A program made the position numbers and the translations under genes. Below the pieces are notes generated by a model, which worked only from the letters and a program-made list of their open reading frames with translations, was not told the origin of the DNA and ran no database searches. This document shows positions 1-7,219 of a stretch of 64,000 bases of DNA, one piece after another; the first letter of the stretch is position 1, and the number at the start of each line of letters is the position of its first letter. The stretch comes from an uncultured Lachnospiraceae bacterium (lineage in GTDB: Bacteria > Bacillota > Clostridia > Lachnospirales > Lachnospiraceae), in the NCBI GenBank assembly GCA_937920345.1, contig CALGVA010000051.1:1-64000 (forward strand), in the 5' to 3' direction.

Positions 1-59
1 ATTTCCTGTTATCGAAGTACATCATTGCCGGTGTTGCACTGGGTGGTGTGAAGGAGTAG
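1..59 (+). CDS. C-terminal end of a sugar ABC transporter permease (partial)
   Basis: Only the last 18 codons are inside the window. Reading from base 3, they end in a hydrophobic run followed by IAGVALGGVKE and a TAG stop. This matches the typical end of LplC/YtcP-type carbohydrate ABC permeases, and the permease at 31360-32235 ends in the very similar GIVVGAVKE. The gene would be an inner-membrane subunit of a sugar importer. It converges on the AraC-type regulator that follows, which may control it; that is inference from position only. The call rests on a short stretch. Confidence 0.6.
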   Translation, partial: FLLSKYIIAGVALGGVKE

Positions 60-91
60 GAAAGACGGGTATAAGAATATAAAACAGCGGG

Positions 92-832
92 TCACCATGA
101 AGTCCGATAGTAGGCATCTCTGTATTTCTTAGGGGTAAGGCCTACGGTTTCTTCAAATACGTGGATAAAGTGGCTCTCTGAAGAAAAGGCGAGATAATTT
201 GATATTTCCGCCAGATTATAATTAGAGTATTTCAATAAATTCTGGGCGTTTTCAATTTTTTTCTCTCGGATATAATCACTTATGGAGACGCCCAGTTCTT
301 TTTTAAACAGTCGGGATAGATAGCCGTTGGATAAGTTTACATATTTTGACAGGATATCAACCGTAATCTTCTCATGCATATGATCGTAAATATAGTCTAT
401 ACAGAGGGTGATGGGCTTGGAAATAACAGTATTTTTCTTAAGCAGGAACATCTTCTTGGTAAAGTCTAAAGCCATTTTGCTGTGCAGTGCTACGATTGCT
501 TCTTTCGAGGTGCAGGCATCCATTTTCAGGATATAGAAATCACTGAGGCGATAAGCCTGTTCCAGTTCCATACCGCCTTCGACACAATAACGGGTGATCA
601 GAGCAGTTGTCACTACGAAATGATATTTGACATTGGTTAAGGGATTCCTGGACAATTTACCCATGCCGTCCGAAGAGGCAAAAAACCCGAGATCTAAATT
701 TCTGTGCACGGCGTCCAGATCTCCCGCCCGAACAGCACTGTAAAATTCATATTCCTCTTCCATCGGTCTGTGAAAGCTGGAAATCTCGCGCTCCTCCAAT
801 TCATTGTGGTACCATTCTTTGTCTAAATGCAT
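92..832 (-). CDS. AraC family transcriptional regulator
   Basis: This 246-residue protein has a C-terminal AraC-type DNA-binding domain at about residues 145-240. It carries two helix-turn-helix units, with the family signature around NLAEISNYLAFSSESHFIHV and the ending FEETVGLTPKKYRDAY. The N-terminal part (1-140) has no cupin or other sensor motif I recognise. It resembles the helical input region of AraC proteins found beside sugar ABC transporters. The ATG at 832 is preceded by AAAGGAT at long spacing. The gene converges on the end of a sugar permease gene at the window edge, so control of a carbohydrate uptake operon to the left is likely. The specific inducer cannot be told. Confidence 0.85.
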   Translation of the reverse strand: MHLDKEWYHNELEEREISSFHRPMEEEYEFYSAVRAGDLDAVHRNLDLGFFASSDGMGKLSRNPLTNVKYHFVVTTALITRYCVEGGMELEQAYRLSDFYILKMDACTSKEAIVALHSKMALDFTKKMFLLKKNTVISKPITLCIDYIYDHMHEKITVDILSKYVNLSNGYLSRLFKKELGVSISDYIREKKIENAQNLLKYSNYNLAEISNYLAFSSESHFIHVFEETVGLTPKKYRDAYYRTSW

Positions 833-974
833 AACATATCAGATCCTTTCAACAAAATCGGAATCAAATACAGATTTATTATAGCATGAATTTGATATTT
901 TTGTAATGTATATTGTATTTATTATTGTTCATATGACGTAAAATTATCTTATATAATATTTTTCTTCCACAAGA

Positions 975-1012
975 AAAGAGGGCTGCGGAAATGTTACGTA
1001 AGCCTTCTTTTT
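975..1012. terminator. Bidirectional hairpin terminator
   Basis: The arms AAGAGGGCT and AGCCTTCTT flank a 16-base loop, with a T run on both strands (TTTTTAT rightward, TTTTCTTGT leftward). No rightward gene ends here. It may stop leftward transcripts of the MATE gene that read through the small Cys-rich gene in antisense. That role is inferred. Confidence 0.5.
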
Positions 1013-1036
1013 ATCGTGGTATCAATTAAAAAGAAA

Positions 1037-1070
1037 TTGACATATAAGTTAGTGTATGCTAACTTATATG
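1037..1070 (+). promoter_or_regulatory. Promoter with perfect 12-bp-arm palindromic operator
   Basis: A consensus -35 TTGACA (1037-1042) runs into a perfect inverted repeat, CATATAAGTTAG - 6 bases - CTAACTTATATG (1041-1070). A candidate -10 is TAACTT at 1060-1065, with 17-base spacing. The repeat fills the promoter spacer, so a bound repressor would block polymerase. The TTAG-N6-CTAA core resembles metal-regulator sites of the DtxR/IdeR type. This fits the iron-related small gene 31 bases downstream. Which regulator binds is inferred. Confidence 0.75.
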
Positions 1071-1100
1071 TAGAAAATAGTAAAACAGGGAGATGAAAAT

Positions 1101-1235
1101 ATGGGAACATTTATTGTAGCAGCGATCGTCGCGGGTGCGGTCGTGCTTGCAATACGAAGCATGATCAAAGATAAGAAAGCAGGAAAGTCGCTGCACTGTG
1201 GCGGCGACTGTTCCCGCTGCGGCGGATGCCACTGA
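1101..1235 (+). CDS. FeoB-associated Cys-rich membrane protein
   Basis: This 44-residue protein has one N-terminal membrane helix (about residues 3-17, FIVAAIVAGAVVLAI), a short basic stretch, and a Cys-rich tail CGGDCSRCGGCH. That architecture is the FeoB-associated Cys-rich family, normally encoded at the end of feoAB ferrous-iron transport operons, where the tail is thought to contact iron or FeoB. The start ATG follows a GGGAGATG ribosome site. Here it stands alone: no feoA or feoB lies nearby, and it has its own promoter with a palindromic operator. It converges on the MATE gene with a 24-base gap. The family call is firm; the iron role is inferred from the family. Confidence 0.85.
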   Translation: MGTFIVAAIVAGAVVLAIRSMIKDKKAGKSLHCGGDCSRCGGCH

Positions 1236-1259
1236 TTCGGATGTTTTCCGGACGGGCGG

Positions 1260-2633
1260 TTATGAACCGTCTGACAGACTTGCAATCCATTTCTTACGGC
1301 GAAAGACGAGAAATGATATGAACAGCCGCACCAGCTCTTCTTGTGAGAGGATGAAGTATACCCACACGACCGGCAGGTGAAACACAAATGCGGTGAGCAG
1401 TCCCAGCGGTGCGCCTACGAGCCATGTGCCGATCATATCGATGATCATAATATATGTCGTCTTGCCGCCGCTGCGGATGATTCCGCCGCCGAGGATCATG
1501 TTGGCGACTTTGACGGGAGCCAGAACTGCGAACGCTAAGAGCAGGCTGGCGGATACTGTCTGTACCTCCGGTTCCACATTATAGAGCAGCACGTAAGATC
1601 CGCGCAGAGTGATCAGGAGTGTTGAGAGAATCAGAGAGCCGATCAGTCCGTACCACATCAGCTTCTTGGATTCCCGGTATGCCCGGTCGTATTCCCGTGC
1701 GCCGAGGCGCTTGCCGATCAGGATTCCGGCGGCCTGTGAGACGCCGCTTAATGTGCCGATGAAGAGTCCCTGGATAGGACCGGTCATGGACATGGCGGCC
1801 AGATCCCCCTTTTCGAGATGGCCGTAGATAAACGTATTGACATTCTGTCCCACACTCCATAGAAATTCATTTACCAGAACCGGCAGCAGCATGATCAGGA
1901 ATTGCTTATAGCCTTCTTTACCGAGAGCCAGAGAGAAATGCAGGCTGCCTCTGCCGTTTACTCTGATCCGGAAGAACATAATGAGGGTAAGCAGCAGATT
2001 AACGATCTGTGATATAACGCTGGCGATGGCAGCGCCGGTAACGCCCAGAGAGGGGAAACCAAAATGCCCGAAAATCAGCACATAGTTCAGCGCAGTATTC
2101 ACAACAGCAGCGATTATGCCGGCATAAAGCGGCCAGACTGCCCGGTCCATGCAGCGAATCATAACTGCCAGAATCGAGGAGATTCCCATGGGCAGATATG
2201 TCCAGACGATAAGCGTAAGATAGGATGTTCCGGTGTGCAGTACGGCGGGGTCATCCTTGATATAGAGATCCACGATCTGCGAAGGCATCAGCAGACAGAG
2301 CACTGTGAACAGTGCAGCCAGTAACATTGCGGCAGTCAGGTTAACGGACAGACTGCGGTCCGCCATCACCTCGTCTTTCATGCCGAGATATTGGGAGATC
2401 ATGATTCCGGCAATTGCGCTGACAGCGCCCAGAACGACAGAGTAGATAAACGCCGGGCGCCCGGCCACTTCTACCGCAGTCACCGCAGTACTTCCGAGCC
2501 GTCCTACCATTAACTGATCAATCATTGCGAAGGAGGATTGCAGCATAGACTGCAGTCCTACCGGAATGGCGATTCCGATTACGGCGCGCAGGAAGCTTTT
2601 TTGAGCTGCATTCTCTTTTGAATTTATATTCAT
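1260..2633 (-). CDS. MATE family efflux transporter
   Basis: This 457-residue, 12-helix membrane protein belongs to the MATE (multi-antimicrobial extrusion) family. Such proteins exchange cations for drugs or metabolites across the cytoplasmic membrane. The N-terminal motif of helices 1-2 is visible in IPVGLQSMLQSSFAMIDQLMVGRLG. The mirrored second half begins near LIMLLPVLVNEFLWSVGQN. I place the start at 2633 (MNINSKENAAQ) because AAAGGGG lies about ten bases upstream. An open frame runs 37 codons further up but that part is hydrophilic, unlike the family. The gene is alone in its transcription unit. The substrate cannot be predicted. Confidence 0.92.
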   Translation of the reverse strand: MNINSKENAAQKSFLRAVIGIAIPVGLQSMLQSSFAMIDQLMVGRLGSTAVTAVEVAGRPAFIYSVVLGAVSAIAGIMISQYLGMKDEVMADRSLSVNLTAAMLLAALFTVLCLLMPSQIVDLYIKDDPAVLHTGTSYLTLIVWTYLPMGISSILAVMIRCMDRAVWPLYAGIIAAVVNTALNYVLIFGHFGFPSLGVTGAAIASVISQIVNLLLTLIMFFRIRVNGRGSLHFSLALGKEGYKQFLIMLLPVLVNEFLWSVGQNVNTFIYGHLEKGDLAAMSMTGPIQGLFIGTLSGVSQAAGILIGKRLGAREYDRAYRESKKLMWYGLIGSLILSTLLITLRGSYVLLYNVEPEVQTVSASLLLAFAVLAPVKVANMILGGGIIRSGGKTTYIMIIDMIGTWLVGAPLGLLTAFVFHLPVVWVYFILSQEELVRLFISFLVFRRKKWIASLSDGS

Positions 2634-2746
2634 CTGTATCGGTCCCCTTTCTGAAGAATAAGGATTGTATAGGTGCACTGGCAGGTTCCTTTGCGGCAAA
2701 TGACGCAGCGTGAAAGTGTCAGTGTGCTGGTATGGTTTTGTCACAC

Positions 2747-2775
2747 ATCATAAAGCAGCAGCGGACGGATTGCAA
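2747..2775 (-). promoter_or_regulatory. Promoter of the MATE exporter gene
   Basis: On the minus strand, TTGCAA (2775-2770) is followed by 17 bases and TATGAT (2752-2747). Transcription would start near 2740, giving a leader of about 100 bases before the ATG at 2633. The -35 is imperfect, which fits an activator-dependent promoter; see the direct repeat next to it. Confidence 0.6.
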
Positions 2776-2776
2776 T

Positions 2777-2815
2777 GGTTAAATGCGTAACCCGCGAGGT
2801 TAAATGCATAATCCC
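2777..2815 (-). promoter_or_regulatory. Tandem direct repeat upstream of the MATE promoter
   Basis: GGTTAAATGCGTAACCC (2777-2793) is repeated as GGTTAAATGCATAATCCC (2798-2815). The starts are 21 bases apart, two turns of the helix, so both copies present the same DNA face. Each copy is itself an imperfect dyad, GGTTA-N6-TAAcC. On the minus strand the repeats abut the -35 at about -45 and -66, the usual place for a dimeric activator. The regulator is unknown. Confidence 0.6.
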
Positions 2816-2878
2816 GAAGGCACAGTCTGGATTTGTAACAGGCAGAAACCCGCTCTGCAAGCGGCCTGCAACTGCCGG

Positions 2879-2907
2879 TTGACAAATTTCCAAGTGCTCT
2901 GTATAGT
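2879..2907 (+). promoter_or_regulatory. Promoter for the XRE regulator / kinase operon
   Basis: TTGACA (2879-2884), a 17-base spacer and TATAGT (2902-2907) form a near-consensus vegetative promoter. The expected start is near 2914, leaving a leader of about 137 bases to the XRE gene at 3052. No riboswitch fold is recognised in the leader. The rest of the 2634-3051 intergenic region holds only this promoter and the divergent MATE promoter with its repeats. Confidence 0.65.
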
Positions 2908-3051
2908 CATTTTTACAATGGTGTTCTATGATTAAGGCGAACGGAAGATAATTTTTCCGCGGCCGACGGGCTGGTGACGGGAAGATTGTCTGAGACCGGA
3001 ATAGCTATTCGTAAAAATGAGATAGATAACAGAGTATAAGGAGAGAATCAT

Positions 3052-3885
3052 ATGACACTTGGAGAAAAAATTTACAGGCTTAGAACAGAGCAGGGCATGT
3101 CCCAGGAAATCTTCGGGGAGACGCTGGGTGTGTCCAGACAGTCCGTATCGAAATGGGAGACAGACCAGTCGGTGCCGGAACTGGATAAGATCGTGGCTAT
3201 CAGCGAGATGTTTGCGGTCAGTACGGACTATTTACTTAAGGAGAATGAGGGCGATGCCCAGGGGGACGTAACGGACGCCGGCGGTGCAGACGGGGAGAAG
3301 GTTTACGGACGCAGTTCCCGCGTTGTCGTGCAGAGGTCCTCTTTCCATTATGAATATAAGAGCAGGAAGACTTTCTTGGGAATGCCGCTTGTGCATATTA
3401 ATTTCGGTTTCAGACCGGTGCGTGCCAAGGGGGTTATCGCTATCGGCAATGCGGCGCAGGGGATTATTGCCATCGGGATAGCCGGCATAGGTGTGATCAC
3501 GCTGGCACCGGCAGGGATCGGGCTTCTTCTGGCGGTCGGGGTATGCGCTCTGGGCGGTATAGCGCTGGGTACTTTTGCGGTAGGCGTGATTGCGGGCGGC
3601 GCTGTAAGTGTAGGCGTGTTTGCTATGGGTGCGGTGGCGGTGGGACAGTTCAGTTTCGGCGCTCTTGCGGTAGGGCAGCAAATAGCCATCGGGGATGCAG
3701 CGCATGGCAATATTGCGCTTGGCTTCAGCGAAGCTGTAGGAGCGATATATGAGGAAGTGCAGGCAGCGGACGGCAGTTTTGACCATCAGGCGATGATTAA
3801 TGCGATCGATGCGAATGTGCCGGGTTATTTTGGCATTTTTATAAGCTGGATGAAGGGGATCGTGCGAATGCTGGCACAGTCATAG
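3052..3885 (+). CDS. XRE family regulator with a Gly/Ala-rich repeat tail
   Basis: Residues 5-60 are an XRE-type helix-turn-helix (GMSQEIFGETLGVSRQSVSKWE), so the protein probably binds DNA. Residues about 125-225 are an unusual run of short hydrophobic repeats. Gly recurs roughly every fifth residue, as in VIAIGNAAQGIIAIGIAGIG and later AVGVIAGGAVSVGVFAMG. The pattern suggests a left-handed beta-solenoid or a membrane-associated sheet and does not look like a set of separate membrane helices. A linker rich in Gly/Asp separates the two parts, and the last 50 residues look globular. The start follows GGAGAGA with good spacing. The kinase gene begins 21 bases after its stop, so the two are probably cotranscribed. 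The effector is unknown. Confidence 0.8.
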   Translation: MTLGEKIYRLRTEQGMSQEIFGETLGVSRQSVSKWETDQSVPELDKIVAISEMFAVSTDYLLKENEGDAQGDVTDAGGADGEKVYGRSSRVVVQRSSFHYEYKSRKTFLGMPLVHINFGFRPVRAKGVIAIGNAAQGIIAIGIAGIGVITLAPAGIGLLLAVGVCALGGIALGTFAVGVIAGGAVSVGVFAMGAVAVGQFSFGALAVGQQIAIGDAAHGNIALGFSEAVGAIYEEVQAADGSFDHQAMINAIDANVPGYFGIFISWMKGIVRMLAQS

Positions 3886-3906
3886 AGAGTATCAGGAGGA
3901 AATAGG

Positions 3907-4827
3907 ATGATATACACAGTTACCTTTAATCCGTCGCTGGATTACATTGTTTCCGTGGAAAACTTCAAAACGGGTATTACCAATCGCAGCATTTCGGAGC
4001 TCATTCTTCCCGGGGGCAAAGGCCTTAATGTCTCGATGGTGCTGGGAAATATGGGAATTGCAAATACGGCGCTCGGATACGTGGCGGGATTTACGGGAGA
4101 AGAAATCGTTCGCCGGATTCAGGAGAAGGGTGTAAAAGCGGATCTTATTTCGATTGATGCGGGCTTTTCAAGAATCAATGTGAAGCTGAAATCTATAGAA
4201 GGGACAGAAATTAACGGGTGCGGACCGCAGATCAGTGAGATAAACATACAGAGGCTGTTCCATAAACTGGATGCTTTGGATAAAGGGGATCTGCTGATTC
4301 TTGCGGGCAGCATTCCGGGGTCCCTGCCGGATGATATTTACAGTAGAATCATACGGCGGCTTGGCGGCAGAGGGGTGATGATCATTGTCGATGCGACGGG
4401 AGATTTGCTGCTGAATGTGCTGGAGTATCATCCTTTTTTAATAAAACCGAATCACCATGAGCTGGGGGAGCTTTTTGGTGTGGAGCTCGCGACGAGGGAG
4501 GCAGTGATTCCCTATGCCGGGAAGCTGCAGGAAATGGGAGCTTCTAATGTGCTGGTGTCGATGGCGGGGGAAGGTGCCGTATTGGCTGCGGCGGACGGCA
4601 GGATATATGCGGCGCCTGCCCCGGAAGGACGGTTGATAAACGGTGTAGGAGCAGGAGATTCCATGGTTGCGGGATTTATCGCAGGATGGATGGAGCGGAA
4701 GGATTACGGTTACGCCTTTACAATGGGGGTCGCGGCCGGAAGCGCAAGCGCTTTTTCCGAGCAGCTGGCGACGAAAGAAGAGGTCGAGGCGGTATATAAA
4801 ACGGTAAAGACATATCTGGAGGGATAA
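3907..4827 (+). CDS. 1-phosphofructokinase / tagatose-6-phosphate kinase family (PfkB)
   Basis: This 306-residue sugar-phosphate kinase of the PfkB (ribokinase) superfamily phosphorylates a phosphosugar with ATP in the cytoplasm. The N terminus TFNPSLDYIV and the first signature GGKGLNVSMVLGNMG are typical of FruK/LacC enzymes. The second signature NGVGAGDSMVAGFIAG contains the catalytic Asp of the GAGD motif. Length fits the family (about 305). Fructose-1-phosphate is the likeliest substrate, but tagatose-6-phosphate cannot be excluded because no fruA, fruR or lac genes are adjacent. AGGAGG sits just before the ATG. It follows the XRE gene closely and probably shares its promoter. Confidence 0.88.
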   Translation: MIYTVTFNPSLDYIVSVENFKTGITNRSISELILPGGKGLNVSMVLGNMGIANTALGYVAGFTGEEIVRRIQEKGVKADLISIDAGFSRINVKLKSIEGTEINGCGPQISEINIQRLFHKLDALDKGDLLILAGSIPGSLPDDIYSRIIRRLGGRGVMIIVDATGDLLLNVLEYHPFLIKPNHHELGELFGVELATREAVIPYAGKLQEMGASNVLVSMAGEGAVLAAADGRIYAAPAPEGRLINGVGAGDSMVAGFIAGWMERKDYGYAFTMGVAAGSASAFSEQLATKEEVEAVYKTVKTYLEG

Positions 4828-4911
4828 TATTGACATGTGCAGGCGGCAGTGCTAGTATGTACTTAGTAATACAAAGTATATAGGCAGGAAAAGGATACAA
4901 GGAGGTCTTAT

Positions 4912-5244
4912 ATGTACACGGCTTTTGGGATCTGGCTTGCGGTAAGCGCAGCGTTTATTGTTCTGGGTATTTATATTTTTTTCTCTAAAAAGGCGGTGGC
5001 TTTTGGTTTCTGGGCCAATGCTAAAGTGTTTGCGGTAGAAGACGTCAGGGGTTATAACCGCGCATTGGGCATGCTCTGGTGCGGGTTCGGGATAGCCTTT
5101 GCACTGCTGGGGATCCCGCTTTTACCGGGGCAGAATACGGGGTATATTACCATTACGATTCTGGGTAGTCTGCTGGAAGCAATCATCGTTATGATTATAT
5201 ATGTGACGGTCATCGAGAAGAAATACCGTAAAGATAAATGTTGA
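4912..5244 (+). CDS. Small membrane protein, three predicted helices
   Basis: This 110-residue protein has hydrophobic segments at about residues 3-24, 51-68 and 77-98. A conserved-looking soluble loop lies between the first two (FWANAKVFAVEDVRGYNRALG). The layout resembles the DUF3784-like small membrane proteins of Firmicutes, but I would not assign a named family. AAGGAGG lies seven bases upstream of the ATG. The gene follows the kinase by 84 bases and ends before a strong terminator, so it may be the last gene of that operon. Function unknown. Confidence 0.7.
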   Translation: MYTAFGIWLAVSAAFIVLGIYIFFSKKAVAFGFWANAKVFAVEDVRGYNRALGMLWCGFGIAFALLGIPLLPGQNTGYITITILGSLLEAIIVMIIYVTVIEKKYRKDKC

Positions 5245-5271
5245 CGGTTAGAGGGAAGTGATTTCAGATTA

Positions 5272-5310
5272 GGCGGTATAGCCCCGATTACAAGGGCTGT
5301 ACCGTCTTTT
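5272..5310 (+). terminator. Rho-independent terminator
   Basis: GGCGGTATAGCCC (5272-5284) pairs with GGGCTGTACCGTC (5294-5306) and is followed by TTTT. It closes the XRE/kinase/membrane-protein unit. It also marks the left edge of the accessory patch, because recombinase remnant sequence begins eight bases later. Confidence 0.8.
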
Positions 5311-5317
5311 CGAGTTT

Positions 5318-5692
5318 CTATGCGCCTTGCCGCTTCGGTTGCGTGACAGAAAGGAAATTGATTTCCCCTACAAAGTTGAAAACAATGTCCACTTTCTGTA
5401 CCCGCTTCCCGTCTATCTTTTCCGGTGCATGGACTATGAGTTTCTTGATAAATTCATTGACCATTGCGGGGGTGAGTTCTTTTATCCCCACATACTTGCG
5501 GATAATTGCGGAAAAGCTGTCAAAGTCGCTCATGTTTTGTTCGTAGGTATCGACTTCCTGCTGGTCTGTCTTGACTTTTTCTTCGAGTTCCCGCTGTTCT
5601 GCTTCATACTCTGCGGACAGCTTCAAAAATCTGTCGTGGCTGATTGTTCTGCTTATGTCGTCCTCATAAATCCGCTTGAAGATACGGTCACG
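5318..5692 (-). pseudogene. C-terminal remnant of a large serine recombinase
   Basis: The minus strand encodes the last part of a large serine recombinase of the kind carried by conjugative transposons. The charged coiled-coil (SAEYEAEQRELEEKVKTDQQ) is followed by the C-terminal domain ending in IRKYVGIKELTPAMVNEFIKKLIVHAPEK. Reading further upstream, the same frame stays in recombinase sequence (IFKRIYEDDISRTISHDRFLK) until about 5692. There it stops abruptly at the last codons of the MocR gene. The catalytic N-terminal domain and the zinc-ribbon region are missing, so this is a dead fragment. It marks an old mobile-element boundary. Confidence 0.85.
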
Positions 5693-7102
5693 TCAAATAT
5701 TCTGCTCCATACGATTTGCTTCAACTGATAATATTTTTTTGAGACGTTGTAACCCTTCTGTTAAGTCGTTGATTGTTGGGGGAGTTATGACTGAAATTCT
5801 TGCGGTTTTATCAGCAGGTTTATTTCCAACCGTAAATCTTTCAGCACCAAATACTTGTACGCCTGCTTGTAAAGCGCAAATTTCAAAACTCTTTCCAGTA
5901 AAGTAATCGGGTAATAATAAATATCGGATTGGACAAGTAAGTTTACTTTCAACTAAGTAACCGTTTAAAATTTCATTTACAATTAGATTGCGGTTTGATA
6001 TTTCCGTTTTCCGTTCCATAATAATCTCATCAGCAATGCCATTTATTATTAAATCCGCAGATATTGTAGAAAGTAACGATGGATTTGATATATTCATACT
6101 ATACAATGCAGCTGCTAATTCACATTGGTATTTTTCCGGAACATAAATAAAGGCAGTCCTTAGTCCCGGTGCAATCGTTTTGGACAAACTTGCTAAACAT
6201 ATGACTTGTTCGGGAGCAAAGGAAGCAATCGGCGGTAAAGGGTTATCTTCCAGTAAGTTATTGATCGCATCTTCAATTATGAGTATATTTTTTTCTTGAG
6301 CTATTTGTGCAATCATTTTTCTTGTTTCTAAAGACATGATGTGGCTTGTAGGATTATGAAAATCGGGGATCACATAAATAGCCTTTATGTTTTCATTCTG
6401 GATTGCATAATATATTCCTTCTTTTGTCATTTCAAAATCTTTATGCTGTATTGCAACAAGTTGTACGCCTATCATTTGCGCAATCGTTTTTATACCGGGA
6501 TATGTTACATAATCTGTTCCAATCCTTTCTCCCTGATCTAATATTCCCAATACCGTAGCCGCCAAAGCATTTTGCCCGCCTGCTGCTAAAATAATGTGCT
6601 GACTATCCGTATGCAGGCCCATTTTGTGAAACCATGCTGCTCCTGCGGTGCGTTGTATTTCCGTACCCTTTGGTTCCGTATACGAAAAGAGCTTCAACGC
6701 ATCCGGCTTTTTTAATAGGCGCTCTGCATACTGTTTTACCTTGCGATTTGCTTCTACATGAGCGTATAGCGCACCCATTTCAATAAATGGCGGGTTTTCT
6801 TGTCCGCAAATAAATACTTTGTCAGATGTAACATCCGATGAAATATAAGTGCCATTTCCGACAGAAGCAGATAACAGCCCTTTTTGTTCACATATTTTAA
6901 AAGCTCTGGAAACGGTACTTAAATTTATATCCAAATAATCTGCCAATTCCCTTTGCGGCGGTAATTTTGTTCCCGGTTTCAATACCCCGGCTTTAATATC
7001 ATCTTCCAACTGACTAACTAATGCTAAGTAAATAGGCGGTTTTGTATTGCTTAAATCGGGCTTCCAGCTCATTGGATAGTTTTCAAAAGAATTTATCGGC
7101 AT
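5693..7102 (-). CDS. MocR-type regulator: GntR helix-turn-helix fused to an aminotransferase fold
   Basis: Residues about 20-90 form a GntR winged helix (GTKLPPQRELADYLDINLSTVSRAF). Residues about 120-465 form a type I aminotransferase domain, with the PLP-binding lysine expected in ASLSKTIAPGLRTAFIY. MocR proteins use PLP or an amino-group ligand as the signal and usually regulate a divergent neighbour. I choose the ATG at 7102 (MPINSFENYPMSW); the open frame runs 38 codons further upstream without a better site. The gene diverges from a GNAT gene across an inverted repeat, so that gene is the likely target. Its stop codon coincides with the recombinase remnant boundary, and it is AT-richer than the flanking chromosome. 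Confidence 0.9.
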   Translation of the reverse strand: MPINSFENYPMSWKPDLSNTKPPIYLALVSQLEDDIKAGVLKPGTKLPPQRELADYLDINLSTVSRAFKICEQKGLLSASVGNGTYISSDVTSDKVFICGQENPPFIEMGALYAHVEANRKVKQYAERLLKKPDALKLFSYTEPKGTEIQRTAGAAWFHKMGLHTDSQHIILAAGGQNALAATVLGILDQGERIGTDYVTYPGIKTIAQMIGVQLVAIQHKDFEMTKEGIYYAIQNENIKAIYVIPDFHNPTSHIMSLETRKMIAQIAQEKNILIIEDAINNLLEDNPLPPIASFAPEQVICLASLSKTIAPGLRTAFIYVPEKYQCELAAALYSMNISNPSLLSTISADLIINGIADEIIMERKTEISNRNLIVNEILNGYLVESKLTCPIRYLLLPDYFTGKSFEICALQAGVQVFGAERFTVGNKPADKTARISVITPPTINDLTEGLQRLKKILSVEANRMEQNI

Positions 7103-7147
7103 GACATTACCCCCATGTATTGTATGAATCATTATTTGCCAAATTGT

Positions 7148-7195
7148 CTTGCAAACAATTTTACTATTGTTTGTTTTTGTTTGCAAGGGCATAAT
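7148..7195. promoter_or_regulatory. MocR/GNAT divergent control region with inverted repeat
   Basis: CTTGCAAACAA (7148-7158) and TTGTTTGCAAG (7177-7187) are a perfect 11-base inverted repeat. An extra TTGTTTG copy lies between them. Overlapping it is a rightward promoter: TTGTTT at 7167-7172, a 17-base spacer and CATAAT at 7190-7195. Repeated half-sites overlapping a divergent promoter are the usual arrangement for MocR regulators. Binding by the adjacent MocR protein is inferred. Confidence 0.7.
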
Positions 7196-7219
7196 TAAAA
7201 AAGAATGGAGGCACACTTT

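Noticed and set aside
2634..2744. N-terminal extension of the MATE gene up to 2744
   Set aside because: The added 37 residues are hydrophilic and have no ribosome site, and the upper end abuts the predicted -10 element.
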